Source: Deltaproteobacteria bacterium
Lineage (GTDB): Bacteria; Desulfobacterota; Dissulfuribacteria; Dissulfuribacterales; UBA3076
NCBI GenBank assembly: GCA_011042225.1
Contig: DQXT01000080.1
Span: 1 to 32,033 of the forward strand
Direction: 5' to 3'
DNA: 32,033 bases
Made by a program: the position numbers and the translations under genes. The notes under the pieces were generated by a model. The model ran no database searches. It was not told where the DNA came from and saw nothing but the letters and a program-made list of their open reading frames with translations. Below are positions 1-8,955 of the stretch, piece after piece. How positions within the stretch are numbered: position 1 is the first letter of the stretch; every line of letters begins with the position of its first letter.

Positions 1-2
1 AT

Positions 3-116
3 GGTCATTTCTGGCCCGGCGAGTTTGTCAAAACCGTGGCCGATGATGTAGAGGCAGACTGGTGTTTCCTTCAGCTTCACTATCGGTTTTCTGAAGTTTT
101 CAAGGAGTTATCATGA
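3..116 (+). CDS. C-terminal end of an unidentified CDS (runs off the left edge), ...GHFWPGEFVKTVADDVEADWCFLQLHYRFSEVFKELS*
   Basis: Open frame from base 3 to a TGA at 114-116 that overlaps the next gene's ATG (ATGA), typical of translational coupling. Confidence 0.5.
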   Translation, partial: GHFWPGEFVKTVADDVEADWCFLQLHYRFSEVFKELS

Positions 117-1135
117 AGACCTTTAAAGATTTTAAAAAACGTGGACTGCTGATCATTGTGCTGATCCTTTGCTTCTCCTCTAATCTCACTTTTGCTCAGG
201 AAAGGCAGAAGATTGGCATGGCGGTGGAATTTGTAAATCATGCGGCCTCTGCCCACATAGCAAAAAATAAAGGCTGGTTTGAAGCGGAAGGTTTAAGCAT
301 CTCTTCTTTCGATAACTATATAACAGGCATGGCTCTCGCCGCAGCTTTAACCAGAAGTGATATTAATGTTGCTTACATATGTTTAATACCGGCAATAAGT
401 GCTTATGCCAATGGTAAGGTGCCCATAAAAGTGGTTGCGGGCACGCATAAGTATGGCTACGGATTGCTTGTTGACCCCAAAAAGATAAAAACCATCAGTG
501 ACTTAGAAAAACCAGGTATTCGTATCGGATGTTCTAGGGAGGGGAGTCCTCCAGATGCCCTGCTCCATAAAATGATAGATAAATATCATTTTGATAAAAG
601 TAGAATGTTGAAAAAAATCATCAGGATGCCGCCTCCGAAAGTACTTCTTGCTCTCAAGATGGGACAATTAGACGCTGGTTTTTGCTGTGAGCAATTTCCT
701 ACGATGGGTGAAGAATTAGGGTTCAAGGTACTCCTGACTGCCCAGGATCTCTGGCCTGATATGCAGGGAAGCGTCCTGGTAGTGAGAGAGGACCTCATAA
801 AAGACCATCCGGAGATAGTCAAAAAGCTGGTAAAGATAACAGGGCGTGGGATCCAATATATTCATGAACATCCTGAAGATGCAGCGGCAATTGCGGCCGG
901 GGCGTTAATGGTTGCCGATAAAAAGGTCTTGCCTCTTAAGATAGAAAAAGTCGCCGCTGGACTGGATATTACGCCGCAGGTCATACTAAGGTCGTTGACT
1001 ACCAGAATGGAATGTACCACCGATATTGATCCGAGACAGGTTCAAAAAAGCATCAATTACATGGCAAAGTTAGGCTACATAAAATGGTTTAAAGCCCAAG
1101 AAATTTTGGATTTGGGGTTCCTGCGCAATGAATAA
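113..1135 (+). CDS. ABC transporter substrate-binding protein, NMT1/SsuA-like (nitrate/sulfonate/taurine superfamily), substrate unknown
   Basis: N-terminal signal peptide (LLIIVLILCFSSNLTFAQ); 'HIAKNKGWFEAEGLSI...' and 'GIRIGCSREGSPPDALLHKMI' patterns; followed by permease and ATPase genes. Confidence 0.88.
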   Translation: MKTFKDFKKRGLLIIVLILCFSSNLTFAQERQKIGMAVEFVNHAASAHIAKNKGWFEAEGLSISSFDNYITGMALAAALTRSDINVAYICLIPAISAYANGKVPIKVVAGTHKYGYGLLVDPKKIKTISDLEKPGIRIGCSREGSPPDALLHKMIDKYHFDKSRMLKKIIRMPPPKVLLALKMGQLDAGFCCEQFPTMGEELGFKVLLTAQDLWPDMQGSVLVVREDLIKDHPEIVKKLVKITGRGIQYIHEHPEDAAAIAAGALMVADKKVLPLKIEKVAAGLDITPQVILRSLTTRMECTTDIDPRQVQKSINYMAKLGYIKWFKAQEILDLGFLRNE

Positions 1136-1889
1136 GCTTAATTGGCTCAAGCCCCGGTGGAGTATGTTACCCGTATTTATTTTTTTGTTAATCTGGGAGA
1201 TGGCAGCCCGGCTGGGACTTATCCCTGGTCATTTCTTTTTTCCCCCTTTTACCGCAGTGTTACAGGAATTTTATCATCTGACCGCAAACGGAGTTCTGCC
1301 ATACAACTTCCTGAGGAGCCTAACCAGGGTCCTGATAGGTTTTACCACCGGGTCTATTGCCGGTCTGTTAATGGGCATTTTGATGGGCTATAGGGAGACG
1401 ATAAATAAGACATTTCATCCAATTTTCAGCCTGCTTTATCCTATTCCCGCCCTTGGCTGGCTGCCCATATTTATGCTCTGGTTTGGAATAAGTGAGATAC
1501 TTCCAATCATGATCATATTTATCTGTTCATTCTTTCCCATACTTTATAACACCATCACTGGTATCAAAACCGTAGATAAGAATCTTATCAAAGTTGCAAA
1601 GACCCTGGGCGCATCTGAAAGAAAGACTTTTACCACTATACTTTTGCCTCTTGCCCTTCCCAATATATTCACAGGTTTAAGACTGGAGGCAGGGATGGCC
1701 TGGCGGGTGATAATAGCCGCTGAGATGGTGGCCATTCCCACCGGTATCGGGGCGTTACTCATGAGAGCCGAAAGCCTGATCAGGATAGATATAGTCATAG
1801 TATGTCTGATGGTCCTGTCGGTGATGTGTCTATCCTTTGAGAGGTTCTTCATCTACATGGAGCACAAGCTGACGGGTAATTGGAGATGA
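1128..1889 (+). CDS. ABC transporter permease, SsuC/TauC-like
   Basis: Hydrophobic BPD_transp_1-type protein with 'KVAKTLGASERKTFTTILLPLALPNIFTGLRLEAGMAWRVIIAAEM' EAA-type loop; overlaps the preceding gene by 8 nt. Confidence 0.9.
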   Translation: MNKLNWLKPRWSMLPVFIFLLIWEMAARLGLIPGHFFFPPFTAVLQEFYHLTANGVLPYNFLRSLTRVLIGFTTGSIAGLLMGILMGYRETINKTFHPIFSLLYPIPALGWLPIFMLWFGISEILPIMIIFICSFFPILYNTITGIKTVDKNLIKVAKTLGASERKTFTTILLPLALPNIFTGLRLEAGMAWRVIIAAEMVAIPTGIGALLMRAESLIRIDIVIVCLMVLSVMCLSFERFFIYMEHKLTGNWR

Positions 1890-1890
1890 T

Positions 1891-2967
1891 ATGCCCGCCA
1901 TAGAGCTGAAAAATATCAGCAATTTTATCTGTCGCAATATAAGCTTAAAGATCGCAGACGCTGAGCTTATGGTACTTTTGGGACCGACGGGTGCAGGGAA
2001 AACAACCTTGCTGAATATCGTCTCCGGGTTGATCGATCATGAAGGTTCCATACTATTTGATGGAGTGTCAATAGATGGGATACCGGTTAACCTGAGGGGT
2101 ATCGGATACCTGCTCCAGGATTTAGCCTTATTCCCTCACCTTGATGTAGCATCTAATATCACCTATGGGTTAAAGATGCAAAAGAGGCGTGTCGATGAGA
2201 TTAAGGCCAGACTGGATGAAATGCTTGAATTGATGAATATCGCTGACCTTGTGCGGAGATATCCCAAGGATTTGAGCGGAGGGGAAAGGCAACGGGTGGC
2301 ATTGGCAAGGGCACTTGCGCCTTTTCCTCGAGTATTGCTCATGGATGAGCCCATGAGCAACCTGGATCCCCTTATCAAAGAGATAATAACAGATGAATTT
2401 AAAAGTATACAGCGTAAAGCAGGGATAACTACAATCTATGTAACCCATGATCAGGACGAGGCTCTTTCTCTGGGTGATCGGATTTCAGTACTCAATAATG
2501 GGGAAATTGAGCAAATCGGGGCACCGGATGAACTGTTTTATCATCCTGAAACGGAATTTGTAGCACGTTTTGTAGGATTTAAAAATATCTTAAAGGTAAG
2601 CATAATCGAAATCAAACAGCATGAAGCAGTTGTATACATCAATAATGAATGCATAGATCAACCTTCTAAGATCAGAGTCAAAAATTATCCTGTTTTTGAA
2701 AAAGGAAAAGAGATCAGTCTGTGTATTCATCCTGAAAGTATTGTTTTGAAAAGAGTGAATATATTAGTTGACAGTAACTTGAACAGGATGATGGGGAAAA
2801 TCGTAGATAGAAGAAACAACGGAAAGAATATCAGGACAACTATTGACATAGGCGGCAGTGAAGTTCACGCTTTAGTCCCCAAAGCCCTTTTTGATTTTAA
2901 AATACACGAAGACGTTTGGGCTTGCTTCGCCCCGGATGCAGCCTATCCTTTATGCGGCAGAAGATGA
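1891..2967 (+). CDS. ABC transporter ATP-binding protein with C-terminal TOBE-like extension (molybdate/tungstate-type architecture)
   Basis: Walker A GPTGAGKTT, signature LSGGERQRVALARAL, Walker B VLLMDEPMSNLD, H-loop VTHD; long C-terminal regulatory extension. Confidence 0.9.
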   Translation: MPAIELKNISNFICRNISLKIADAELMVLLGPTGAGKTTLLNIVSGLIDHEGSILFDGVSIDGIPVNLRGIGYLLQDLALFPHLDVASNITYGLKMQKRRVDEIKARLDEMLELMNIADLVRRYPKDLSGGERQRVALARALAPFPRVLLMDEPMSNLDPLIKEIITDEFKSIQRKAGITTIYVTHDQDEALSLGDRISVLNNGEIEQIGAPDELFYHPETEFVARFVGFKNILKVSIIEIKQHEAVVYINNECIDQPSKIRVKNYPVFEKGKEISLCIHPESIVLKRVNILVDSNLNRMMGKIVDRRNNGKNIRTTIDIGGSEVHALVPKALFDFKIHEDVWACFAPDAAYPLCGRR

Positions 2968-3112
2968 GAAATCACATTATATTTCCTTTCGCACTCCCGG
3001 CAAAGGCCTCGAAAAAGGCGGTGTAGAAGGACTTGTCGGTTTTCCTCCCGGGGACTCTCTCGTGCCTGCACCCAATATTGAGACCCTGGAAGAATTAAAC
3101 CGCCCTCGAATA
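2966..3112 (+). pseudogene. Remnant of IS21-family transposase (IstA), internal fragment
   Basis: Translation '[43 protein letters not shown]' resembles the IstA segment '...PG.[23 protein letters not shown]...SLEELN'; no flanking start, ends or istB. Confidence 0.72.
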
Positions 3113-3214
3113 TAATACTTGACCGATGTTAACAACTGGCTCTATAATTTCTATAATATTATCCTAAAAAAGACTATAAACATCTTATCTTGACAAGCAC
3201 TGGATGTCCTCTTG

Positions 3215-3868
3215 ATGCGACAAATTATGGTCTTTATCCTTTTCAGCCTTACGGCTTTGGCTCCATCGGTTTATGGCGGGGTTTTGGGACAGTGCCCTTG
3301 AGACTGTAAAAGACATAACCGGTTCCGAAGAAGCCGGGAAAGCCGTTGGCCGGCAGGATGGCCTCACGGATCAGGATATCTTGACCGGGCTTAGGGAGGC
3401 CCTGAATTTCGGGGTGCAAAGGTCAGTGGAAAGGGCCTCGACCCCGGGAGGTTTTATGGAAAATCCAGTCATTCATATACCACTGCCGGGTCATTTTCAA
3501 AATATTGCCGGGGCCTTGAGAGGACTCGGACCTGGTTCCCAGACCGACGCCTTTGAAAAACCATGAACCGGGCCGCAGAAAAGGCCTCAGAAGAAGCGCT
3601 TCCTATCCTGGTTCAGGCCGTAAAGGATCTGAGCTTTGAAGATGCCCGTAGTTTATGGAAAGGCGGAGGTACTTCAGCTACCGACTATTTCCAAGATAAG
3701 ACCTGGCAACCACTCAGTGAAAGGTTACGACCCATAGTTCATGATACCTCCCAGACGGTGGGTGTAACCCAGGCATACCAGTCTCTGGTGGACTATCCGG
3801 CTGTAAAACCTATAGTTGCAGGCACTGACCTTGATGTGGACCACTATGTAACCGCCAAAACCCTTGAC
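3215..3868 (+). pseudogene. DUF4197 family protein, frameshifted (signal peptide and two body segments in different frames)
   Basis: Signal peptide MRQIMVFILFSLTALAPSVYGG in the frame of 3215; 'FWDSALETVKDITGS...LREALNFGVQRSVERAS.PGGFMENPVIHIPLPGHFQNIAGALRGLG' in the frame of 3273; 'MNRAAEKASEEALPILVQAVKDLSFEDARSLWKGGGTSATDYFQDKT...[17 protein letters not shown]' in the frame of 3563, the characteristic order of DUF4197. Confidence 0.75.
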
Positions 3869-4392
3869 GGGCTTTTCACGTTTCGCTGCCGGAGTCATGC
3901 TAATTCTCTTCCGGCCGTTCCGTGTCGGAGATTATGTGGGGGCAGGAGAAGTCAACGGGACGGTTAAAGGCATTACCATGTTCAATACGGTTCTCCACAC
4001 CCCTGACAACCAGGTTAATTGTGCCAAACGGCATGATTACAAGCAACGTTATCATCAATGTCACAGCCAATGACACTCGACGGGTAGATCTTGTAATAGG
4101 TATCAGCTATGACGATGAAATTACCAAAGCCAAAGAGATCTTGACCGGCATTATTAATGCTGACAAAAGAGTTCTGCCCAATCCCGCTCCGCAAATAGCG
4201 GTTTCAGAACTCGCAGACAGCAGTGTGAATCTTGTAGTTCGTCCCTGGGTAAAGTCTGAAGATTACTGGAGCGTATATTTTGATTTGACCGAAAAGATTA
4301 AGACCACTTTTGACAAAGAAGGAATCAGCATTCCCTCCCCTCAACAGGACGTCCATATTATTGCTGAAACTGAAGAGCGACAGGAAGGTTGA
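3864..4392 (+). pseudogene. 5'-truncated and frameshifted MscS-family mechanosensitive channel (pore helix onward)
   Basis: '[47 protein letters not shown]' (frame of 3864), then after a frameshift near 4010 '[43 protein letters not shown]...VRPWVKSEDYWSVYFDLTEKIKTTFDKEGISIPSPQQDVHI' (frame of 3922); N-terminal TM region missing. Confidence 0.8.
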
Positions 4393-4429
4393 GAATTCAA
4401 CAGTCAATTCCCTGCTGATCTTGCATTTG

Positions 4430-5425
4430 TCAAGGCAGGGAGGCCGGAGGGGCCATAAATTCAGGCCCGACGGGATCAATTACAGTCTCTTTTACTATTG
4501 CATCAATGGATTTCATGGATGATTCATCCAGCTCCCAGCCCAAAATATCCGAGACCGGATCAAGCTGATCCGGTCGCCTTGCCCCCCAAAGGGCAATATT
4601 TACTCCCGGTCTATCCAGCAACCACCTTATAGCCAAGTGAATTACACCTTTCCCAAAATTTTTCCGGGCATATTCATCCAGTCCGGCTACGGCTTCCAGA
4701 TATTGATTATACCTGGGTTGTCGAAATTTTGGATCTATATTACGGAGATCATCTCCTTTAAACGTCGTATCCTTTCGCATTCTGCCTGAAAGAAGGCCCC
4801 GACACAGTGAACCATAAACGAGTGTAGTAATATTGTTATCAATACAATATGGTAGAACATCATCTTCGATCTTCCGCTCGAAAAGGTTGTAGGGTGGCTG
4901 ACTGACATGAAGTTCGGAATATTTTTTGAAATCATCCATCTGTTGAGGGGTGTAATTGCTTACTCCTACGGCCTTTATTTTTCCTTTTCTGCGAAGATCA
5001 TTCACAGTTTCAGCGGTTTCCTCAAAAGGAGTTGCAGGATCGGGCCAGTGGATTTGGTATATGTCAATATAGTCGGTACGGAGCCTGTAAAGAGAATCAT
5101 CGATCTCCTTCAGTATCCGCTGTCTGGAAGAATTTCTGGCCACTCTTCCCTTATCATCCCATTCCAGACCCGTCTTTGTGGCAATTATTACCTGATCCCT
5201 ATTTCCGTATTCAGCCACTGCCCTGCCTACGAGTTCTTCTGATTTTCCAAATCCATAGACCGGTGCTGTGTCGATAAGATTTATGCCCAGATCCAAGGCA
5301 GTGCGAATGGTATTTACAGCCTGCTGTTCTTCAGTACCTCCCCACATCCAGCCCCCTATAGCCCATGTACCAAGGGCAATGCGTGAGGCCTTAATGCCAG
5401 TCCCGCTAATATACACAAAGTCCAT
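4430..5425 (-). CDS. Aldo/keto reductase
   Basis: 'TALDLGINLIDTAPVYGFGKSEELVGRAV', 'DYIDIYQIHWPDP', 'KIKAVGVSNYTPQQM'; start reassigned to the internal Met (MDFVYISGTGIKASRIALGTW) at 5425. Confidence 0.9.
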   Translation of the reverse strand: MDFVYISGTGIKASRIALGTWAIGGWMWGGTEEQQAVNTIRTALDLGINLIDTAPVYGFGKSEELVGRAVAEYGNRDQVIIATKTGLEWDDKGRVARNSSRQRILKEIDDSLYRLRTDYIDIYQIHWPDPATPFEETAETVNDLRRKGKIKAVGVSNYTPQQMDDFKKYSELHVSQPPYNLFERKIEDDVLPYCIDNNITTLVYGSLCRGLLSGRMRKDTTFKGDDLRNIDPKFRQPRYNQYLEAVAGLDEYARKNFGKGVIHLAIRWLLDRPGVNIALWGARRPDQLDPVSDILGWELDESSMKSIDAIVKETVIDPVGPEFMAPPASLP

Positions 5426-5644
5426 AATGCCTTCCTCACAAAGAAGTGAAATCTCTGTTAAACTATTTACCACCTGATTTGACTTATACGCAATATAATT
5501 ATAGGCATTTATTGTTTAGCAGTTTACCCCTTTTCCAAAGCGTGTATTATCGAATCAAGTGTATATTTAAACCTGGAAATTAAAAATTCGAATTTCAATA
5601 ACATAATACAAAAACAATAAAGTATAAACTGCTTTTGACTTTTC

Positions 5645-6169
5645 ATGAAAAATATCAACGAGTTCGATAAAATGCCGTCTAAGGTAAATGAAATATTAGA
5701 AAGACTTGCCCTTAAATACGAATGGGGTGCCAGGCTGCCCAGGGGAATGATCTGGGAAATATGGGAGGAGATCGTGGGTTCACAAGTTGCGTTAAATGCC
5801 TGGCCGGAACGCTTCACAGAGAGAGACACACTAATTGTGGTTGTCTCTGACTCAATTTGGATGCAGCAGCTATCATTTCAAAGGCAGCTATTTATCAATG
5901 GGTTGAATGTGCGCTTGCCATCCAGGTCAAAAATTAAGGATATCAGGTTTGTCTTAGGTAACGTGTCAGAGGTCAGATCCCGATGGATGACCCATAAAAT
6001 ATCCAAGAAAGACATGCCGAAAAAAGAAAAGGTGCAATTCCCTGAACGTGTATTGGATGCTGCGAATAACATGATGGAACCTGTTCGTGATCATGAATTA
6101 AAACAGGCGATGGCGAATCTCTACCTGAAATATTCTGCACAAAAGAAACGTAACTATGATTCTCTATAA
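5645..6169 (+). CDS. DUF721 / DciA-like protein (putative replicative helicase loader family)
   Basis: 'W.EIVGSQVALNAWPERFTERDTLIVVVSDSIWMQQLSFQRQLFINGLN...IKDIRFVLG' matches the DUF721 pattern. Confidence 0.8.
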   Translation: MKNINEFDKMPSKVNEILERLALKYEWGARLPRGMIWEIWEEIVGSQVALNAWPERFTERDTLIVVVSDSIWMQQLSFQRQLFINGLNVRLPSRSKIKDIRFVLGNVSEVRSRWMTHKISKKDMPKKEKVQFPERVLDAANNMMEPVRDHELKQAMANLYLKYSAQKKRNYDSL

Positions 6170-6314
6170 ATTAACTCTACGCTCCTTTTCGCGCATAATG
6201 CAAGGAGTCCTGACACATAATCCGCTCAAAATCCTTCAGATACAAAAGGCGGGACCTTTCCGACAAATGATTTGTACTCAGCGAAATCTCAGCAATAAAG
6301 CAGATGGGATGTTT

Positions 6315-7049
6315 TCAGCAGAATCGCTGGCTGTTTAGAAAGATAGGGGGCAAAACCCTGAGTTCTTCCCCGGCATCTTTACACCCCTCAACCAGAATCA
6401 GTTTGGCAGGCATATTTAAATCGGGGTGAATCATTCTCATCCTTTTGGGTTCAAGGTTGAGCTCACGCATACCAGCCAAAAGCTTGGTAACACGGTCGGC
6501 AGAATAGATAATGCTTACCCTGCCACCCGGGTGTAGAGCATAACGTGTCGCGGAGAGTATCTGATCAAGGTCTGTCAGGATTTCGTGTCTAGCGAGGGAC
6601 TCTTGGGAATTCCTGCACAATCTGCCGGATAGGGGAGACCTGTAGGGAGGGTTGGTCACAATATGATCAAAACTGCCTGCGGTAAATATCTTTGATATTT
6701 CATTTAAGTCCGATTCATATAATGCGATTTGTCCATCCATATGATTCAAAAGGATATTCTTTTCTGCGATCCCGGCAAGATCTTTCTGTTTCTCTAAGGC
6801 CGCTATTTTTACATTGCTGTATTTTTTGGCAAGGACCAGGGCTATGATCCCGCATCCTGTGCCGATATCCAGTACATGATCGAATTTTCTTATTCTTGCG
6901 AAGTCCGCAAGCAGTAACGAGTCTACAGAAAAACGGTAACCATCTCTTGGCTGAAGGACCCTGATGTCATAATCCCTGAGACGGCTCTCCGTGACTTCAT
7001 ATGAGATTTCTGGTAGATGTAATACTATTTCTTTTACGTTTTTAACCAT
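6315..7049 (-). CDS. tRNA1(Val) (adenine(37)-N6)-methyltransferase-like class I methyltransferase (TrmN6/YfiC family)
   Basis: 'LQPRDGYRFSVDSLLLADFA...VLDIGTGCGIIALVLAKK', catalytic NPPY (VTNPPYRSP). Start placed at the internal Met at 7049 so that it no longer overlaps dtd. Confidence 0.85.
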   Translation of the reverse strand: MVKNVKEIVLHLPEISYEVTESRLRDYDIRVLQPRDGYRFSVDSLLLADFARIRKFDHVLDIGTGCGIIALVLAKKYSNVKIAALEKQKDLAGIAEKNILLNHMDGQIALYESDLNEISKIFTAGSFDHIVTNPPYRSPLSGRLCRNSQESLARHEILTDLDQILSATRYALHPGGRVSIIYSADRVTKLLAGMRELNLEPKRMRMIHPDLNMPAKLILVEGCKDAGEELRVLPPIFLNSQRFC

Positions 7050-7109
7050 GTTTTTATAATAATATATTGTCTTTTTGAAATCAGTATAATCTGTAACTGA
7101 AAATTCATC

Positions 7110-7559
7110 ATGAGAGTAGTTTGGCAAAGGGTCAGTGAGGCATGGGTTGAGGTAAACGACGAGGTTGTGGGGCATATAGGTAGGGGAGCCCTTGTACTCC
7201 TTGGGGTGGAATCAGAAGATAACGATGTTGATGCGGCGTTTATAGCAGAAAAATGTGTTAATCTTAGGGTTTTTGACGATCAGGATGGCCGTCTCAATCT
7301 CTCTTTTGCTGATATTGGCGGAGAATTGCTTCTGGTATCACAGTTTACTCTATGTGCGGACTGCAGGAAGGGAAGAAGGCCGTCATTTGTCAAGGCCGCC
7401 GATCCGGATAAGGCCATTAGACTCTACAAGCTTGTTGCTGATATGATCAGGGCCAAAGGTGTTAAGGTAAAAACCGGTCGTTTTCAGACCCATATGAAGG
7501 TACATCTGGTGAATGACGGTCCGGTAACGTTGCTGTTAGACAGCCGAAAGAGAGCTTGA
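7110..7559 (+). CDS. dtd: D-aminoacyl-tRNA (D-Tyr-tRNA) deacylase
   Basis: '[34 protein letters not shown]', '[20 protein letters not shown]', '[24 protein letters not shown]' are DTD hallmarks. Confidence 0.96.
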   Translation: MRVVWQRVSEAWVEVNDEVVGHIGRGALVLLGVESEDNDVDAAFIAEKCVNLRVFDDQDGRLNLSFADIGGELLLVSQFTLCADCRKGRRPSFVKAADPDKAIRLYKLVADMIRAKGVKVKTGRFQTHMKVHLVNDGPVTLLLDSRKRA

Positions 7560-7782
7560 ATACAAGGCAGGTCGGAACAGTCAACTTGGGATCTTTGATG
7601 ATCGGTAACCACCTGAAATGAAGTGAGAAGGCATTAAAGACCGATTCTTTGTGGGCAGAAGGGCTGACAGTTCCAGCTAATAACTGTGGACAAAGAACTT
7701 AGGGACTCTGTCAGCCAATGGTGCGACTATTACATTGAACCGGGATAAGCGCTAATATATTATTTCAGTATAGAAGATTGAT

Positions 7783-8271
7783 TCACTTCCATATTTCAAG
7801 CCTTCTGTAAGCCTCGTAAAGGGCTATCCCTACTGCATTAGATAGATTCAGACTTCTAACTTTGCCCCATATGGGGAGATAAAAACTTCTCTCTATGTTC
7901 TCTTCAAGGAGAGAAGGGGGGAGACCCTCTGTCTCCTTCCCGAAGACGAGATAGCATCCCGGCGTAAACTCCGCTTCAGTATATATATATTTTCCCCTGG
8001 TTGAGAAATAAAGAAAGTCACCTCCGGCACTTTCAATCATAAAGGTCTCTAAATTGCTGTGATGTCTGACGATTATATTGGACCAGTAATCAAGACCCGC
8101 CCTTCTGAGGTTCTTGTCGTCAACCTTAAAGCCAAGAGGATGGATAAGATGAAGGATAGAATTAGTTGCTCCGCAAAGCCGGGCAATACTACCGGTGTTG
8201 GGTGGTATTTCAGGCTCTACAAGGACTACATTAAGAGAAGTAAGGGAACCGGATCGGTCAACGTAGTTCAT
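7783..8271 (-). CDS. trmL: tRNA (cytidine(34)-2'-O)-methyltransferase, SPOUT family
   Basis: 'LNVVLVEPEIPPNTGSIARLCGAT', 'LVFGKETEGLP', 'RSLNLSNAVGIALYEAYRRL'. Confidence 0.93.
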   Translation of the reverse strand: MNYVDRSGSLTSLNVVLVEPEIPPNTGSIARLCGATNSILHLIHPLGFKVDDKNLRRAGLDYWSNIIVRHHSNLETFMIESAGGDFLYFSTRGKYIYTEAEFTPGCYLVFGKETEGLPPSLLEENIERSFYLPIWGKVRSLNLSNAVGIALYEAYRRLEIWK

Positions 8272-8720
8272 GCCATATTTCTGATCTTTTCTCTACACTC
8301 AGGGCACAATCCCTTAACATCCAACTTATGACTCAATATCTTAAAGCCAAAACGTTCTGCCAAGTCCCTTTCGATCTCATTTAATCGAGGATCTGTAAAT
8401 TCCTCAATCTTTCTGCATTCAATGCATCGAATATGGCAGTGATGTTCATGACCATATATGTGCTCATAGTGCATATGCCCGTCTTCAAAGAAGACATCCT
8501 GGATCAGGCCGGCATCTATTAATAGAGGTAAAAGGCGATATATGGATGCCTTGGAGATATTTATACCCTTTCGCCTCATAGTCAGATAAAGTGTGTCTAC
8601 ATCAAAATGATCATGGGTGGCAAAGATTTCTTGTATTATCTTTTCTCGTTCCTGAGTATATCGTAATCTATTTTTTTTTAGGTATTCACGAAAAACCTGT
8701 AATTCTGATTTTTTATTCAT
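8268..8720 (-). CDS. Fur-family transcriptional regulator
   Basis: Winged-helix 'RLRYTQEREKIIQEIFATHDHFDVDTLYLTMRRKGINISKASIYRLLPLLIDAGLI', metal site 'HEHHCHIRCIECRKIEEF', 'CPECR'; ATGA overlap with trmL. Start taken as MNKKSELQVF. Confidence 0.92.
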   Translation of the reverse strand: MNKKSELQVFREYLKKNRLRYTQEREKIIQEIFATHDHFDVDTLYLTMRRKGINISKASIYRLLPLLIDAGLIQDVFFEDGHMHYEHIYGHEHHCHIRCIECRKIEEFTDPRLNEIERDLAERFGFKILSHKLDVKGLCPECREKIRNMA

Positions 8721-8955
8721 CAAAATAACCCTCGATTTACAAATTTTCAAAATTTATAAATTATGGTAAATCCATAAAATATGCTCAATAATTACTTCAA
8801 GTTATACTTGTGAAAAATTGCTAAGTCAAGCTTAAAGCAAATATTTATTAATAAGCTTATGCTCAATATTATGCAGTGATAAGTAATAGATATTCCGCCC
8901 CTTGTCAGTCGGCAAAAAGATAGGGAGTGAATAAATACGCACAGGGAGAAGTTAA

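Noticed and set aside
1544-1852. Antisense ORF (102 aa) inside the ABC permease
   Set aside because: Shadow ORF of a clear coding gene with no recognisable domain or RBS; the same applies to most minus-strand track ORFs inside plus-strand genes.
7050-7175. N-terminal extension of the TrmN6-like ORF ([15 protein letters not shown]...)
   Set aside because: Overlaps the divergent dtd start, and the family-like sequence begins at the internal Met at 7049.
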